From Microstegium vimineum (taxonomy: Eukaryota > Streptophyta > Magnoliopsida > Poales > Poaceae): 64,000 nucleotides of DNA. Below the pieces are notes generated by a model. That model did no database searches. It was given only the letters and a program-made list of their open reading frames with translations, and had not been told where the DNA came from. Each line of letters opens with the position of its first letter. Within the stretch, counting starts at the first letter, position 1. The stretch lies in contig CM039141.1 of assembly GCA_022036555.1 (NCBI GenBank), positions 10,343,430 to 10,407,429 on the forward strand, given 5' to 3'. Positions 37,573 through 48,397 of this stretch are shown here, one piece after another. A program made the position numbers and the translations under genes.

Positions 37573-40500
37573 CTCCAAGTTGCTTGTATGTAGGTGAACT
37601 ACAAGACCGGTAGAAGCCATTGGGTAATTGATAGTGGTTGCACTCAACACATGACCGGCGACCCCCGGATGTTCACCACACTTGATGAGGATTGTGCAAA
37701 TCAAGACAAGATTACTTTTAGGGATAATTCAAAGGGCAAAGTTCAAGGCTTAGGCAAAGTGACTATCTCCCAAGATCAATCAATTTCCAATGTCTTGCTA
37801 GTACAATCATTGAGCTTCAACTTGCTATCGGTTGGTCAACTTTGTGATCTCGGGTTTCATTGTCTCTTCACTCCAAATGAGGTGATTGTGACCAAGATTG
37901 AAGATTCATCAATGATATTCAAAGGGTTCCGGCACAGTAACCTCTACTTAGTGGACTTCACCTCAAATGAAGCTAACTTGCAAACTTGTCTCTTCTCCAA
38001 GAATTCCTTGGGTTGGCTATGGCATAGAAGATTAGCACATGTGGGCATGTCAACCTTGAAGAAGCTTGTCAAGAAGGAAATGGTTAGAGGAATCAAGGAT
38101 GTGGTGTTTGAGAAGGACAAACTTTGTAGTGCATGTCAAGCCGGCAAGCAAGTGGCAAACACTCATCCAACCAAAGCTTTCATGACAACCTCAAGAGTCC
38201 TAGAGTTGCTACACATGGATCTATTTGGCCCTACCACCTATGCTAGTCTTGGAGGAAATCTCTATTACTTGGTGGTAGTGGATGACTACTCTCGATACAC
38301 TTGGGTGTTCTTTCTTCAAGACAAGGGAGAGACACAAGGCATCTTCAAGAAGTTTGCTACAAGAGCTCAAAATGAATTTGATGTGAAGATCAAGAAGATT
38401 AGAAGTGACAATGGCACCGAATTTGTGAACACAAAGATTGAAGATTATTGTGATGAAGTGGGGATCAAGCATGAGGTGTCCGCCACATATACTCCACAAC
38501 AAAATGGTGTTGTTGAGAGGAAGAACCGGACGCTCATAACTCTAGCAAGGTCTATGCTTGATGAGTACAACACTCCGGAGAAGTTTTGGGCGGAGGCAAG
38601 TCAATGGGAAGAAGCCGGATATTTCATTCTTCCGGGTGTGTTGGTTGCAAGGTGTACATCTACAAGAAGCGCCAATACTTGGGTAAATTCCAACGGCGGT
38701 GTGACGTTGGTTTCCTTGTTGGATATTCACTTAAATCCAAGGCATACCGTGTATTTAACAAAGCCACCGGCTTAGTTGAAGAAATGTATGACTTGGAGTT
38801 TGATGAAACTAATGGCTCCCAAGGAGCGCTTGAACATATTGATGTAGGTAATGAACCCTTGAGGGAGGCAATGAAGAATATGCCAATTGGTGCTATCAAG
38901 CCGCAAGAGGTGGAAGAAGTTGAAGATGAAGCAAATCAAGATCCTTCTCCACCCCACACGCCTCAAGTTGAAGAAGGAGATCAAGTGAGGGAAGCTCAAG
39001 AAGACACTCACATTCCTCAAGATCAAGCAGAGGCCGAAGCAAACAATGTTGAAGCACCGCATCCTCCTCCTCAAGAGACAAATAGAAGATCAACATCTAT
39101 CCTTCAAGCTCACCCTCATGATCAAATCATAGGGAGTCCATCAAAGGGAGTAATGACTCGCTCTAGACTTGCATCTTATGTTGAACATCACTCATTTGTT
39201 TCCTTTGTTGAGCCTACTAGTGTAGAAGAAGCACTTGCAGATCCGGATTGGGTGAATGCCATGCATGAAGAACTCAACAACTTCACCCGAAACCAAGTGT
39301 GGACACTTGAAGAGAAGCCAAAGGATGCAAGAATCATTGGCACCAAGTGGGTGTTTAGGAACAAGCAAGATGATCAAGGCGTGGTTGTGAGGACAAAGCA
39401 AGATTGGTGGCAAAGGGGTTCTCTCAAGTAGAAGGACTCGATTTTGGAGAGACCTTTGCTCCGGTTGCAAGACTTGAAGCCATTCGTATCCTTTTGGTGT
39501 ATGCTTCACATCACGAAATGAAACTTTTTCAAATGGATGTGAAGAGCGCCTTCTTAAATGGTTTCATAAATGAACTTGTCTATGTCTCACAACCTCCCGG
39601 GTTTGAAGACCCAAACTTGCCTAATCATGTGTATAGGTTGTCCAAGGCACTCTACGGATTGAAGAAAGCTCCAAGAGCTTGGTATGAGAGGCTAAGGGAC
39701 TTCCTAATCAAGAAGGGCTTCAAGATCGGGATCATCGACACTACACTATTCACCAAGAAGCTTAATGGAGAGATCTTCGTTTGCCAAGTATATATCGATG
39801 ACATTATATTTGGGTCAACAAACCAAGACCATTGCAAGGAGTTTGGTGACTTGATGTCCAAGGAGTTCGAGATGTCAATGATTGGCGAGCTAACCTTCTT
39901 CCTTGGTTTTCAAGTGAAGCAAATGAGAGAAGGGACCTTCATCTCTCAAGAAAAGTACACTTATAATCTACTTAAGAAGTTCAAGATGGAGGATTGCAAG
40001 CCAATCAAGACCCCAATGCCAACTTATAATCTCGATCTCGATGAGGGAGGTAAACCGATTGAGCAAACTCTTTATCGTTCTATGATCAGTAGTGTGTGTA
40101 TGTGTGCTAGGTTTCAAGCAAACCCTAAGGAGTCGCATCTTTGTGCGGTTAAAAGAATCCTTAGGTACTTAAGGCACACCCCTAGCATGGGCCTTTGGTA
40201 TCCCAAAGGAGCTCCCTTCCAACAAGTTGGCTATTCTGATTCGGATTACGCTGGGTGTAAGGTTGATAGGAAGAGTACCTCCGGTGGGTGCCACATGCTA
40301 GGAAGATCACTTGTTTCTTGGTCCTCAAAGAAGCAAAATAGTGTGGCATTGTCAACCGCCGAGGCGGAATACATTGCCATGGGAGCAAGTTGTGCACAAA
40401 TCTTATATATGACCCAAACACTCTTTGATTACGGCGTATTTTTAAAAGAAGTTCCACTTTTGTGTGATAATGAAAGTGTCGTAAAGCTTGCAAACAACCC

Positions 40501-40735
40501 GGTTCAACACTCTCGCACCAAGCACATAGATATTCGCCATCACTTTCTTAGAGATCATGTGGCTAGGAAAGACATAACACTAGTTGGAGTTAAGAGCGAA
40601 GATCAATTGGCGGATATCTTCACTAAACCACTCGATGAAACAACCTTTTGTAGGTTGAGAAGCGAGTTGAATGTGCTTGATCACTCTAACTTCACTAAAA
40701 AGATGAGTTTGTGTGAACCATGCATTCATATGTAA
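37573..40735 (+). pseudogene. Sirevirus Pol (protease, integrase, RT, RNase H), frameshifted
   Basis: Pol begins in the same frame as gag after two stops (37570 and an ATG-TAG near 37591). Protease: WVIDSGCTQHMTG. Integrase: zinc-binding LWHRRLAHVG..CSACQAGK, then the catalytic core HMDLFGP, VVVDDYSRYTWVF, IRSDNGTEFVN and QQNGVVERKNRTL, so D,D,E are present. A frame change at about 38597, accompanied by a short deletion relative to other sireviruses, moves the integrase C-terminus to 38598-39400. A second frame change near 39400 precedes RT. RT has PPGFEDPNLPNHVYRLSKAL, YGLKKAPRAWYERL and a YIDD catalytic box; RNase H has SDSDYAGCKVDRKSTSGG and STAEAEYIAMG. A segment between LYRSMI and SVCMCARFQ appears deleted in frame. 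Confidence 0.9.
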
Positions 40736-42488
40736 TATAACATGTTTAATTTGGTAATGCACATAGGCTTGGCTAACGCGGTTAAGATAACCGCCCTCAA
40801 AGCGTGTGACAAAGTTTAACCGCGGTTCAAACTTGCAAGCAACCTAGATTCAAATTCCGTTTTGCATTACATATGCATGAGTGTTGCTTCTTCGTTTCTT
40901 TTCGGTTAAGTTTTTTGGTCATCCTTAGGTTCATCACTTAGGGGGAGCAATTCAACGCTCTAGCTTCAGCTAATACCCCTCTTGTGCCCCTATGGTGACC
41001 CTTGGAGTTTTATTGAACTATTTTCTTATGAAAACTAATCCTAGCCTATGGAAAATTATTTCTAAATTGAGGGTTTGAGAGATGGTTCTTATGCTAAGTC
41101 CAATAAGTGTTCCTCTTTGCTATTTTGTGTTGGTACTTGGCTAAGAGAAAAGATTGGAGAGAAAAACAAGAAAATTCAGAGCAAAATCAAGCACCAGACC
41201 ACCCTCCGGACCACTCTGCATGGTCCGACGCTCAGTGGTCCGACGCCCTGTCCCTCACTGCATAAAAATTCTCCAGTCACAAAATCCGTCGGACCACCGT
41301 CCGACGCTCCTTCGGACCATTGGAAAGTAGTCCGGTGCCTCTGTCAGTTATTTCTAAGCGCCGTCGGACCAGTCCGGTGCACCGTCAGACCAGTCCGGTG
41401 AGTAGTCCGATGGTCGGGTTCTCTCTGTTTTCTTTCTCTGGTACCGTCGGACCACCCGTCAGACCAGCCTCCGGACCAAGCAGAGTGGTCCGACGCTATG
41501 AAATTTTGCGCATAACCCCCCGCGTGCGGTTCTGTTTCGGCACTGTCTTCCCCATCACCATCCGTACGCCGCCGCTCCTGCACCGCCACAACTCCGCCGC
41601 CTGCTCCCCTGCGCCGCCATTGCCATCGGTGAGCCTCTCTCTGGTGCGCCGCCGCCACTCCGCCACCTCACCTCGCCGTAGCAGCGCCTCCACCGCTCCA
41701 TCGCCGCCGCGTTGCCGCCCAACGCCGCCCTGCCACCTCCTCCACCGCACTCGCCACCGGAAACTCCATCTCCGGCGACTAGCTTCACCTCCTCTTCCCT
41801 GCTAGAACCAGTGCCATGCTAGGGTGACTCTGCTCGTCCATTGCCATTGCAAATCAAGCTTTTCCCCCTTTAGGGTTTGGCCCAACCCTAGGTGGGGTTT
41901 CAACGTCATCGTCCCTGACCGAACTCGATTCGTCATCATCGACCTCACATCTTCTCGCTAGGGTATGGTTTCCATCTACGACGTCGCGTTTTGTCGAGTC
42001 ATAGATAGAGTCATGTCCTAGGGTATTTCCTTGAAAATCCATATTCACTTCAATTCACTAATTCTAAATGTCAATTGTGATTCTTCAGTTGGCAATTCAT
42101 TCTTGAGGAGTGTGGTTTGGGACTTGAGTCGCTCTGATTAGATACGCTCTCTTACCTCAGGTATCATGTCAGATTTCATTCCTTTACTTATCTAGATGCT
42201 TGCTTCTATATGGATTCTTATCTCTAGACTTTATATATGCTTATATATACCCTGTCTATTCTATCTAGCAGCAGTTAGTGGTAGCTTAAACTCGGGGCAA
42301 AGCTCGCGAGTAAGGATTGAGGCAAAGCCTCAGAAGGTTCAGTCCAGTGGCTTGCAGGCCCCTCTTTCAGTTGATTCTGGTAGGTGACAGTTGTTTGTGA
42401 TAGAGATCAGTGGTTCTTGAGGCAGTATTCTTTGTGATCTATCAGTGGCTTCTTATCAGTGGGCAGTGCTTTCTGTGTTTGATCAGTG
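40736..42488 (+). other. Sirevirus internal non-coding spacer
   Basis: Between pol and the 3' ORF. It includes a purine tract TTAGGGGGAGC at 40937-40947, a block of GGTCCGACG/CCGTCGGACCA motifs (41210-41500) shared with the LTR, and a GC-rich patch (41520-41800). No coding motif. Confidence 0.6.
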
Positions 42489-45122
42489 ATGGCTCGCGGC
42501 TCTCGTACTCGTGTTACTGGCTCAGGTGATGACACTCCTCCTCCTCCACGTCCTTCCAGAGACAAGGGCAAGAAGCAAGTGGTTGAGAAGCCAAAGAAAA
42601 AGAAGCGAAAGCTAACAGAGGCTCAGAAAGCCGAAGCAGTGGCAGATGCAGCCGACCGTGCAAAGTGAGGCGGTCGCCGAGGGTCAGTGAGACTTGGCAC
42701 CCCTCCGCGGGCTCTACCGTCTACTTCTCCTGAGTCACAGACAGAGGACACTCCAGAGGAGCTGGAGCTTGTCACGGAGGCCCTGGGTACACCGTTGGCA
42801 CCTCGTTCTTGGGGGCGATCTACTCGCTCTCAGTTAGCTCAGTCACCTCAGAGTGCTTCAGCAGCTCCCACAGCAGCTTCAGCTTCTGTTCACCTTGATC
42901 TGCGGAATCTTATAGCCAAGCAGGTGAAGAAGCTTCGGTTTGTCGCTCTTGAGAAGTGGTGCCCTGATCAGCGTGACCCAGAGCCTCACCAGGATGGCAC
43001 ACACCTCTCATGGAGGATTTCTACAGAGCAGCACAACTTACCAGCATCCAGATCCGACCTCACAGGGTTTGCTCCTTGGAGAGCATAGTTGAGTTGGCTA
43101 GTGAGGAGATCAGACCATTTATCACATACCTTCTGGGACTCGCCGATTTACTTGGTCGTTCCGGAAACTATATTGAGAGATGGGTCAGAGAGTTCTATGC
43201 CTCAGTATGGGTTGATCCAGAGCACAAGTTTCTGCAGTATACTTTCAGAGGCGAGCGATACAAACTCTATTTGACTCGGCTTAGAGAGATCTTTCACTTC
43301 ACTCAGACAGGTGGAGAGCTCGATCTTCACTATGACTGCTACAGAGGAGCTTTTGTGCCTCGCCGAGCTCGAGGTGGTCGTACATTGTCAGTTCAGGAGG
43401 TGGCTCCTCTCTTCAAGCCACCTTTCTCAGAGGGCTCCCGTCGTAGCCCAGCGGAGCTCCGACCCACTGTTCACCGGTTGAACGAGGTTCTACGTCGTAC
43501 CTTACTACCTCGCACGGGTTACAAGGAAGGTTTGACCAACATGCAGCAGCTACTTCTTCAGGCCCTCGTCTCTCAGACACCGTTCGACATCGCCGACTTT
43601 CTTGTGTCAGAGATTGAGGATGTGATAGCAGATGGTATCAGGGCACGACGTCAGTTTCCCTATGCTCACTGGATTTCATCTATCATAGCTATTCAGCTTG
43701 AGGGAGCCAACCCTGGACTCCATGCCCTGCTGGATCAGTCACCGACTTCTTTCCCAGCCTACAGAGTCCTTGGTTCGTTTGACAGCCGGTTTGGGAACCG
43801 GGTGCTTCGTCTTGTCAGAGAGAGGACTGCTCCAGCTGACAGAGCTGATGTTGATACTCAGGATGAGGCTATACGCAGTGTTGAGCAGCAGGAGCTTCAT
43901 GGATTAGACACTGGAGTTGATGTGACTCCCGAGGATACCTCTTTAGACAACTCAGACGCCGACTTCCAGCCAGTTCCACCTATGCCCCCACGGGCTCACG
44001 ACACTGAGGCTGGTGGCTCTGGCTCTGCTACAGAGACTATGATGCTGAAGATCCTTGACCGTCTTAATGAGCAGCAGAGCTCCTTAGTCACTGCAGTTAC
44101 TCAGGTCCAGCAGCGACAGGATGAGATGCAGAGGCAGGCTGAGGAGCGTCACTTTGAGATGCAGCGACAGATGCTAGCTATGTAGTTGGAGTCACAACGC
44201 CTACAGCTACAGTCTCAGTAGCTTTAGCAGCAGAACATGGCCTTTATGGCCCACATGATGAAGTGGACTGGCGCCCCTCCTCTTGAGTTTCCAGCTGCAC
44301 CTCAGATCCAGATGATGAGTACATCACAACCCTCTCAGTCAGTTAGGACCACAGTTTTCAGTTGGCCCCTCAGTTGGCCCTTCAGTGGCCCCTTCAAGTT
44401 CTGCCGGTCAGACAGTCACTCCCACCTCAGTCGTACAGTCCAGTGGACTTCAGGGTGCCGGATTGACCACCCCGTTCCAGTCACCGGCGACTCAGGTGAC
44501 ACAGTGGTTGGACACCTTCGGCCCGACTCAGCAATTCACCCCTCTCACTACTGGCTTCACGCCGCTCACTGTTACGATGGGTGCTACTGCCAGAGATCTC
44601 TCGCGTCGTTCAGCGACATTACAGGGCAGCCGTCCCCCCACTGGTGAGCAGTTAGCATCAGAGGTTGAGGCAGAGCTGGTTGCACCGACAGCTGATCAAC
44701 ACCGCTCTTCAGTAGCTTCCTTAGAGGCTACACACGATAGTCGGGCTCCAGCCGTGTCCACTCCACCCACAGTTGCAGTTGCTACCGATGCTACAGTGGT
44801 TACTATGACTTCAGTACAGCCTCCGCAGTCTCCGGTCCTTCAGACTCCAGTCGAGTCCGTGCATGAGGCACAACCAGATACCGCAGCGCCTGAGGCTCCC
44901 GCAGCGACACTGGCACCGGTTTCTGATCCCACTACTACCCCAGCTACTGCTCCAGAGTCTTTGACAGCAGTGATAGCAGGCCTGTCAGCTTCCGACCCCC
45001 AGACCGCTTCACTTCCAGCGTCAGACACTCAGGGGGAGGACTCAGATGATGAGACCTATTTGGCAGTGTTCAGGGTGCTCGACCGCTCCACGGCTGCTTC
45101 CACTCCGCCTCCAGACGCCTAG
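42489..45122 (+). pseudogene. Sirevirus post-pol ORF (env-like position; plant-transposon-protein-like)
   Basis: Sense orientation between pol and the 3' LTR. It starts with ATG at 42489 and a Lys-rich basic tract, meets TGA at 42666, shifts frame near 43005 and continues as a globular region to 44182. That region has WVREFYASVWVDPEHKFLQY and RGERYKLYLTRLREIFHF, resembling the 'putative plant transposon protein' domain. A Gln/Glu coiled coil (43980-44180) runs into TAG codons at 44183, 44219 and 44225, then the C-terminal Pro/Thr/Ser/Ala-rich region continues in another frame to TAG at 45120. Sireviruses are known for an ORF here, sometimes called env-like; I see no signal peptide or membrane segment, so an envelope role is not supported. 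The function is unknown. Confidence 0.72.
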
Positions 45123-45570
45123 TTTTGGTGCTTCGTCGCCAAAGAGGGAGAGGGAGAGTCGAGTAGATGGGCTAGCTTCAGGGGGAGCTAGTAGGATTCG
45201 TTCTTTTGATGTGTATTAACTCTATCGCATCATGCATCACGTTTACCGTCTTTATGCATTGTATGATATGTGTGATGTTTGAGTCTTGATGGTTGTGTGA
45301 CATGAGTGGACATTCATCTATATATATCATGTCACCTGTTTATGCTATATTGCTTCCGCGCTAATCTCTGATCGTTTGGCTATAGCATATCCGTTATGAA
45401 ATCAAGTACTATGCTCAATTCATATCTATTGTGCTTGTCATGGCTTGAATGGTTAGGCATGTTTTTGTCTTTTCTATCACTAACCCATGCCTATCTCATG
45501 TCAAGTCATGTTTTCTCTTATCAAAATTCACTCATTATTCTCTACTCGAGCTTGTATTGTCGTCAATCAC

Positions 45571-45585
45571 CTAAAAGGGGGAGAT
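45571..45585 (+). promoter_or_regulatory. Polypurine tract next to the Sirevirus 3' LTR
   Basis: AAAAGGGGGAGATT precedes the LTR start TGAAGAATC. Similar tracts lie upstream (AAAGAGGGAGAGGGAGAG at about 45139; CAGGGGGAGC at about 45179; 40937), the multiple-PPT pattern described for sireviruses. Confidence 0.8.
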
Positions 45586-46379
45586 TGAAGAATCATGAAC
45601 CCTTGTGTTTAGACGATTAACGACAATACTAGGTCACTATGACTAACGTGTGTTTTGCAGAGGCAAAGTCATTCGTGTTAGATCATTAGTGATGCAATTT
45701 GAATGGGCTTAATGGATATTCATGCCCCCAAGATGGAAATCGTTTCGGTTGCAAAGGATGAAGATACAAGTCGAAGACTAGGCTAGTCCTTAGTGCCATA
45801 AGGTTGAGAAGGGCACTAAGTATAGCTTGGGTTTTGTTTTTCCTTTGACCGTACTATAAAGGGGGGTATGAGATTAGTAGCTTGACCTAGGAGAGTTTAG
45901 GAGAGTGGGTATATGCACCCTTGTCACAACTAGTCCTAGAGACCTTGCTTTCAGCCCATGGTTAACCCTAGAAATGGTAGGAGCAAAATCCCTTGAGAAA
46001 TCTCAGCGAAAACAGTTGAAATAGGGGGAGAAAGAGGCTCCGGACCAGTCTGCCAAGTAGGCGTCGGACCATAGCAGAGTGGTCCGACGGTCCCTGACTT
46101 AGGCAAAAGTTCAGCTCGAGAAGCTCCGGACCACCTGTCTGGAGAGCGTCGGACCATAGGAGAGTGGTCCGATGGCTCGTGTCAGAGAGAGAGAAGGCTC
46201 TGGACTAGTCCGACGGTGAGTCCGACGGCTAGTCCGACGCTTCAAGACAGGAGGTTGGTTTCATACAGTAAGCCCCCTGGCTCCGGACCAAGGAGAGTGG
46301 TCTGGTGGTTCGAAAAAGAGAAGATGTTTTTCACTCAGTGAGCACCCTGGCTCCGGATGAGTGCGTCGGACCAGGGCGT
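45586..46379 (+). repeat. Partial 3' LTR of the truncated Sirevirus
   Basis: 794 bp matching the first part of the solo LTR 33993-35683 with about a dozen substitutions and one 24-bp deletion near 46280. It stops at CCAGGGCGT, where copia integrase begins, so the remaining about 900 bp of LTR is missing. Confidence 0.92.
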
Positions 46380-48164
46380 TTAAAGAAGGTATTTAGGGAC
46401 TGATACTCCCCTCCCCAATCCGACTGAACAACAAGAATATTGCGACTGAACTGACGTTCAACCATGCTTTGAAAATCACGAAAACATTGAAAGACTTCAA
46501 ATTTGTGACGCAACAAGTAGATCCAGCTAAATTTGCTGAAATCATCAATGAAGCTGACGTAATAGGAGTGCCGACCTACAGAGGTTGATGTCGGCCCCCA
46601 TACATCAGTAAACACGAGCTCAAAAGGTTTAGATGACACACTATTTGACTTAGGGTATGGTAACTGATGACTCTTGCCCATCTGACAGGCATCACACACG
46701 ACACTTTTATTTGACTCACTAGAAACTGAGAGCTTATGACAACTAAGAATCTTTTGAACTACGAGTGACTAAGCATGACCTAGACGACTATTCCACAAGG
46801 AGGTGGATGGCTTGAAAACACCAAAAGCTTGTTTATCATGTGGAGATTTGTTTGGTGGGTGCAGCTTCAGTGGATAAAGACCTCCTTCACATGGCCCTTC
46901 TAGGAGCGTCTTCTTCGTCACCTGTTCCTTAAGAAAAAAGTGTCGTGGATTAATTTCAAGGAAAGCATTGTTATCTTTAACAAGGCGATGAGCAGAAACA
47001 AGACTTTTATTTGCACGAGGAACATGAAGGACATTGTTTAGATGAATATTACGAATTGGGGAATGCAACGTACTGTGACCAATGTGGTTAATTGACATAC
47101 CTGCCCCATTGGCCGTAAGCACCTGTTCTTCTCCCCGGTACTTGTCACGGAAGGAAAGTTTCTGGAGCTCACCGGTTATGTGATCTGTTGCACCAGAATC
47201 AACATACCAGTTTGTGTCCACCCCGTGTGGTGTCATGCTTGCGGACGAGGCACTCTTCTGTGGCGGTCCGGTGAAGTTGGGGTCGAAGCGCTTGAAGGAG
47301 CGCACCACCGGGTGTCCCTCCTTGCCACACAGCTGGCAAAAGACACCTTGAAGAAAGTTGCGGCCACCGCCGCCGCCGTTATTGTTATTGCCACCGCCGC
47401 TACGGCCACTACCGCCGCGACGGAAACCACCCCGGCCACCTCCATCAGTGCGACCGCGGTACTGGTTGAAGTTAGACGAATTTCCCCCACGACCACCCTT
47501 GGTAGCCATATTGGCGGAGGAGTGCGAACCACCACTGTGTAGTTCCTTGCGTTGCTCAAAAGCAATGAGTTGAGCGTAGAGCTCGTTGACAGAGATCGGA
47601 TCAACCCGAGATGCCATGGCGGTGACGATGGACTCAAAGTCCTCGCCAAGGCCAGTGAGGATGAAGGAGACAAGTTCCTCGTCCTCCATCTTGCGGCCCG
47701 GCGAGGCCCTTCATCTTGACGAAGAATTCAACGACAGACGACGCTCCCTTGGACGCCGTGGTCAGGGCCATACGCGTGGACATTATGCGCGCCCTTGACT
47801 GTGAAGCATGAAGTCCTTGAATCGCGGCCCAAAGCTCAGCAGTCGTGGCAACTTGGCCAAACACCTCTTTGGAGAGGGATGAAAACAGATAGTTGAGGAC
47901 AATCTGATCCTCTGCTATCCACTTCTCATGCGCCGGATTAGGCTGAGGATCCGGCTTCTTGCCATCCGTAGGAGATGCAGATGCATCTGAGATGAATGGA
48001 GGCGGGGGCATGGTCGTGCTCTGGATGTAGACGGCAAGGCGAGCGCCTTTCAACGCAGACGAGACGGTGGCATGCCACATGTTATAGTTCCCGCGAGTGA
48101 GCTTCTTGGAGACGACGGGGAGAAGCCCGAAGGCCAGCGGCGCATTGGAGGAGGAGGACGCCAT
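46380..48164 (-). pseudogene. copia Gag, protease and integrase N-terminal part, broken
   Basis: Minus strand from ATG at 48164 (MASSSSNAPLAFGLLP). The gag UBN2-like region (WIAEDQIVLNYLFSSLS) shifts frame near 47700, then continues with EDEELVSFILTGLGEDFES, a Gly/Asn-rich linker and a damaged knuckle CQLCGKEGHPVVRS, in which the last Cys is Ser. Protease: NWYVDSGATDHITG. A stop region near 46769 separates LWNSRLGHA from integrase CDACQMGK, FTDVWGPT, FIDDFSKFSWIY and QSDWGGEYQSLNTFF, where copia sequence ends at the Sirevirus LTR. The integrase Glu region and everything up to RT are missing. The frame reads on into LTR sequence as a chimera. Confidence 0.88.
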
Positions 48165-48204
48165 GGAAGCAAGGCCTGGGATCGTATTCCGTAGGGAATT
48201 TTTA

Positions 48205-48218
48205 GGCGATTGATACCA
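48205..48218 (-). promoter_or_regulatory. Primer-binding site of the copia element
   Basis: On the minus strand TGGTATCAATCGCC directly follows the 5' LTR. TGGTATCA is the usual initiator-tRNA-Met complement in plant copia elements. Confidence 0.75.
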
Positions 48219-48392
48219 TATAGAAATATATGCTGGATAGGTTACCCTCTAAGAGGCCATTGTATTCCATTATATAGACATGTTACATCTTGGTACAATG
48301 ACCAATTTACAGTATGATACAATAACGTTACATAGATTGACCGTGAAACAAAGTCCACCATGGTTACAACATATTATCTAAATATCTTAACA
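48219..48392 (-). repeat. 5' LTR of the copia element
   Basis: 174 bp, paired with 32639-32817, ending at the CCGGA duplication. Confidence 0.9.
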
Positions 48393-48397
48393 CCGGA

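Larger units (their letters stand above)
35946..46379 (+). mobile_element. Sirevirus (Ty1/copia) element truncated at both ends
   Basis: Plus strand. It starts inside gag (no 5' LTR, PBS or gag N-terminus), then runs gag, protease-integrase, RT-RNase H, a 1.75-kb spacer, a long extra ORF, repeated purine tracts, and 794 bp of a 3' LTR that stops where minus-strand copia integrase resumes. Two gag zinc knuckles separated by coiled coil, a large post-pol ORF and multiple purine tracts are hallmarks of the Sirevirus lineage. No target duplication brackets it; copia sequence is missing at its site. Frameshifts and stops in pol and the 3' ORF make it non-autonomous. Confidence 0.9.
32639..48392 (-). 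mobile_element. Ty1/copia retrotransposon with both LTRs, disrupted by Sirevirus sequence
   Basis: Minus-strand element bounded by short LTRs (5' LTR 48219-48392; 3' LTR 32639-32817) and identical TSDs CCGGA (32634-32638 and 48393-48397). Next to the LTRs are a PBS-type TGGTATCAATCGCC (minus, 48218-48205) and a purine tract GAGGGAGGA (minus, 32826-32818). Domain order on the minus strand is gag, zinc knuckle, protease, integrase (48164 to 46380), then RT and RNase H (35945-35684 and 33992-32830), i.e. PR-IN-RT-RH, which defines copia. The interval between integrase and RT is missing and replaced by Sirevirus sequence, and a solo LTR sits inside RT. Several stops and frameshifts make it non-autonomous. 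Confidence 0.9.

Noticed and set aside
33993..46379. Single intact Sirevirus with two LTRs
   Set aside because: The first LTR is bracketed by its own AACAC duplication with copia RT on both sides, and 260 bp of minus-strand copia separates it from the body.
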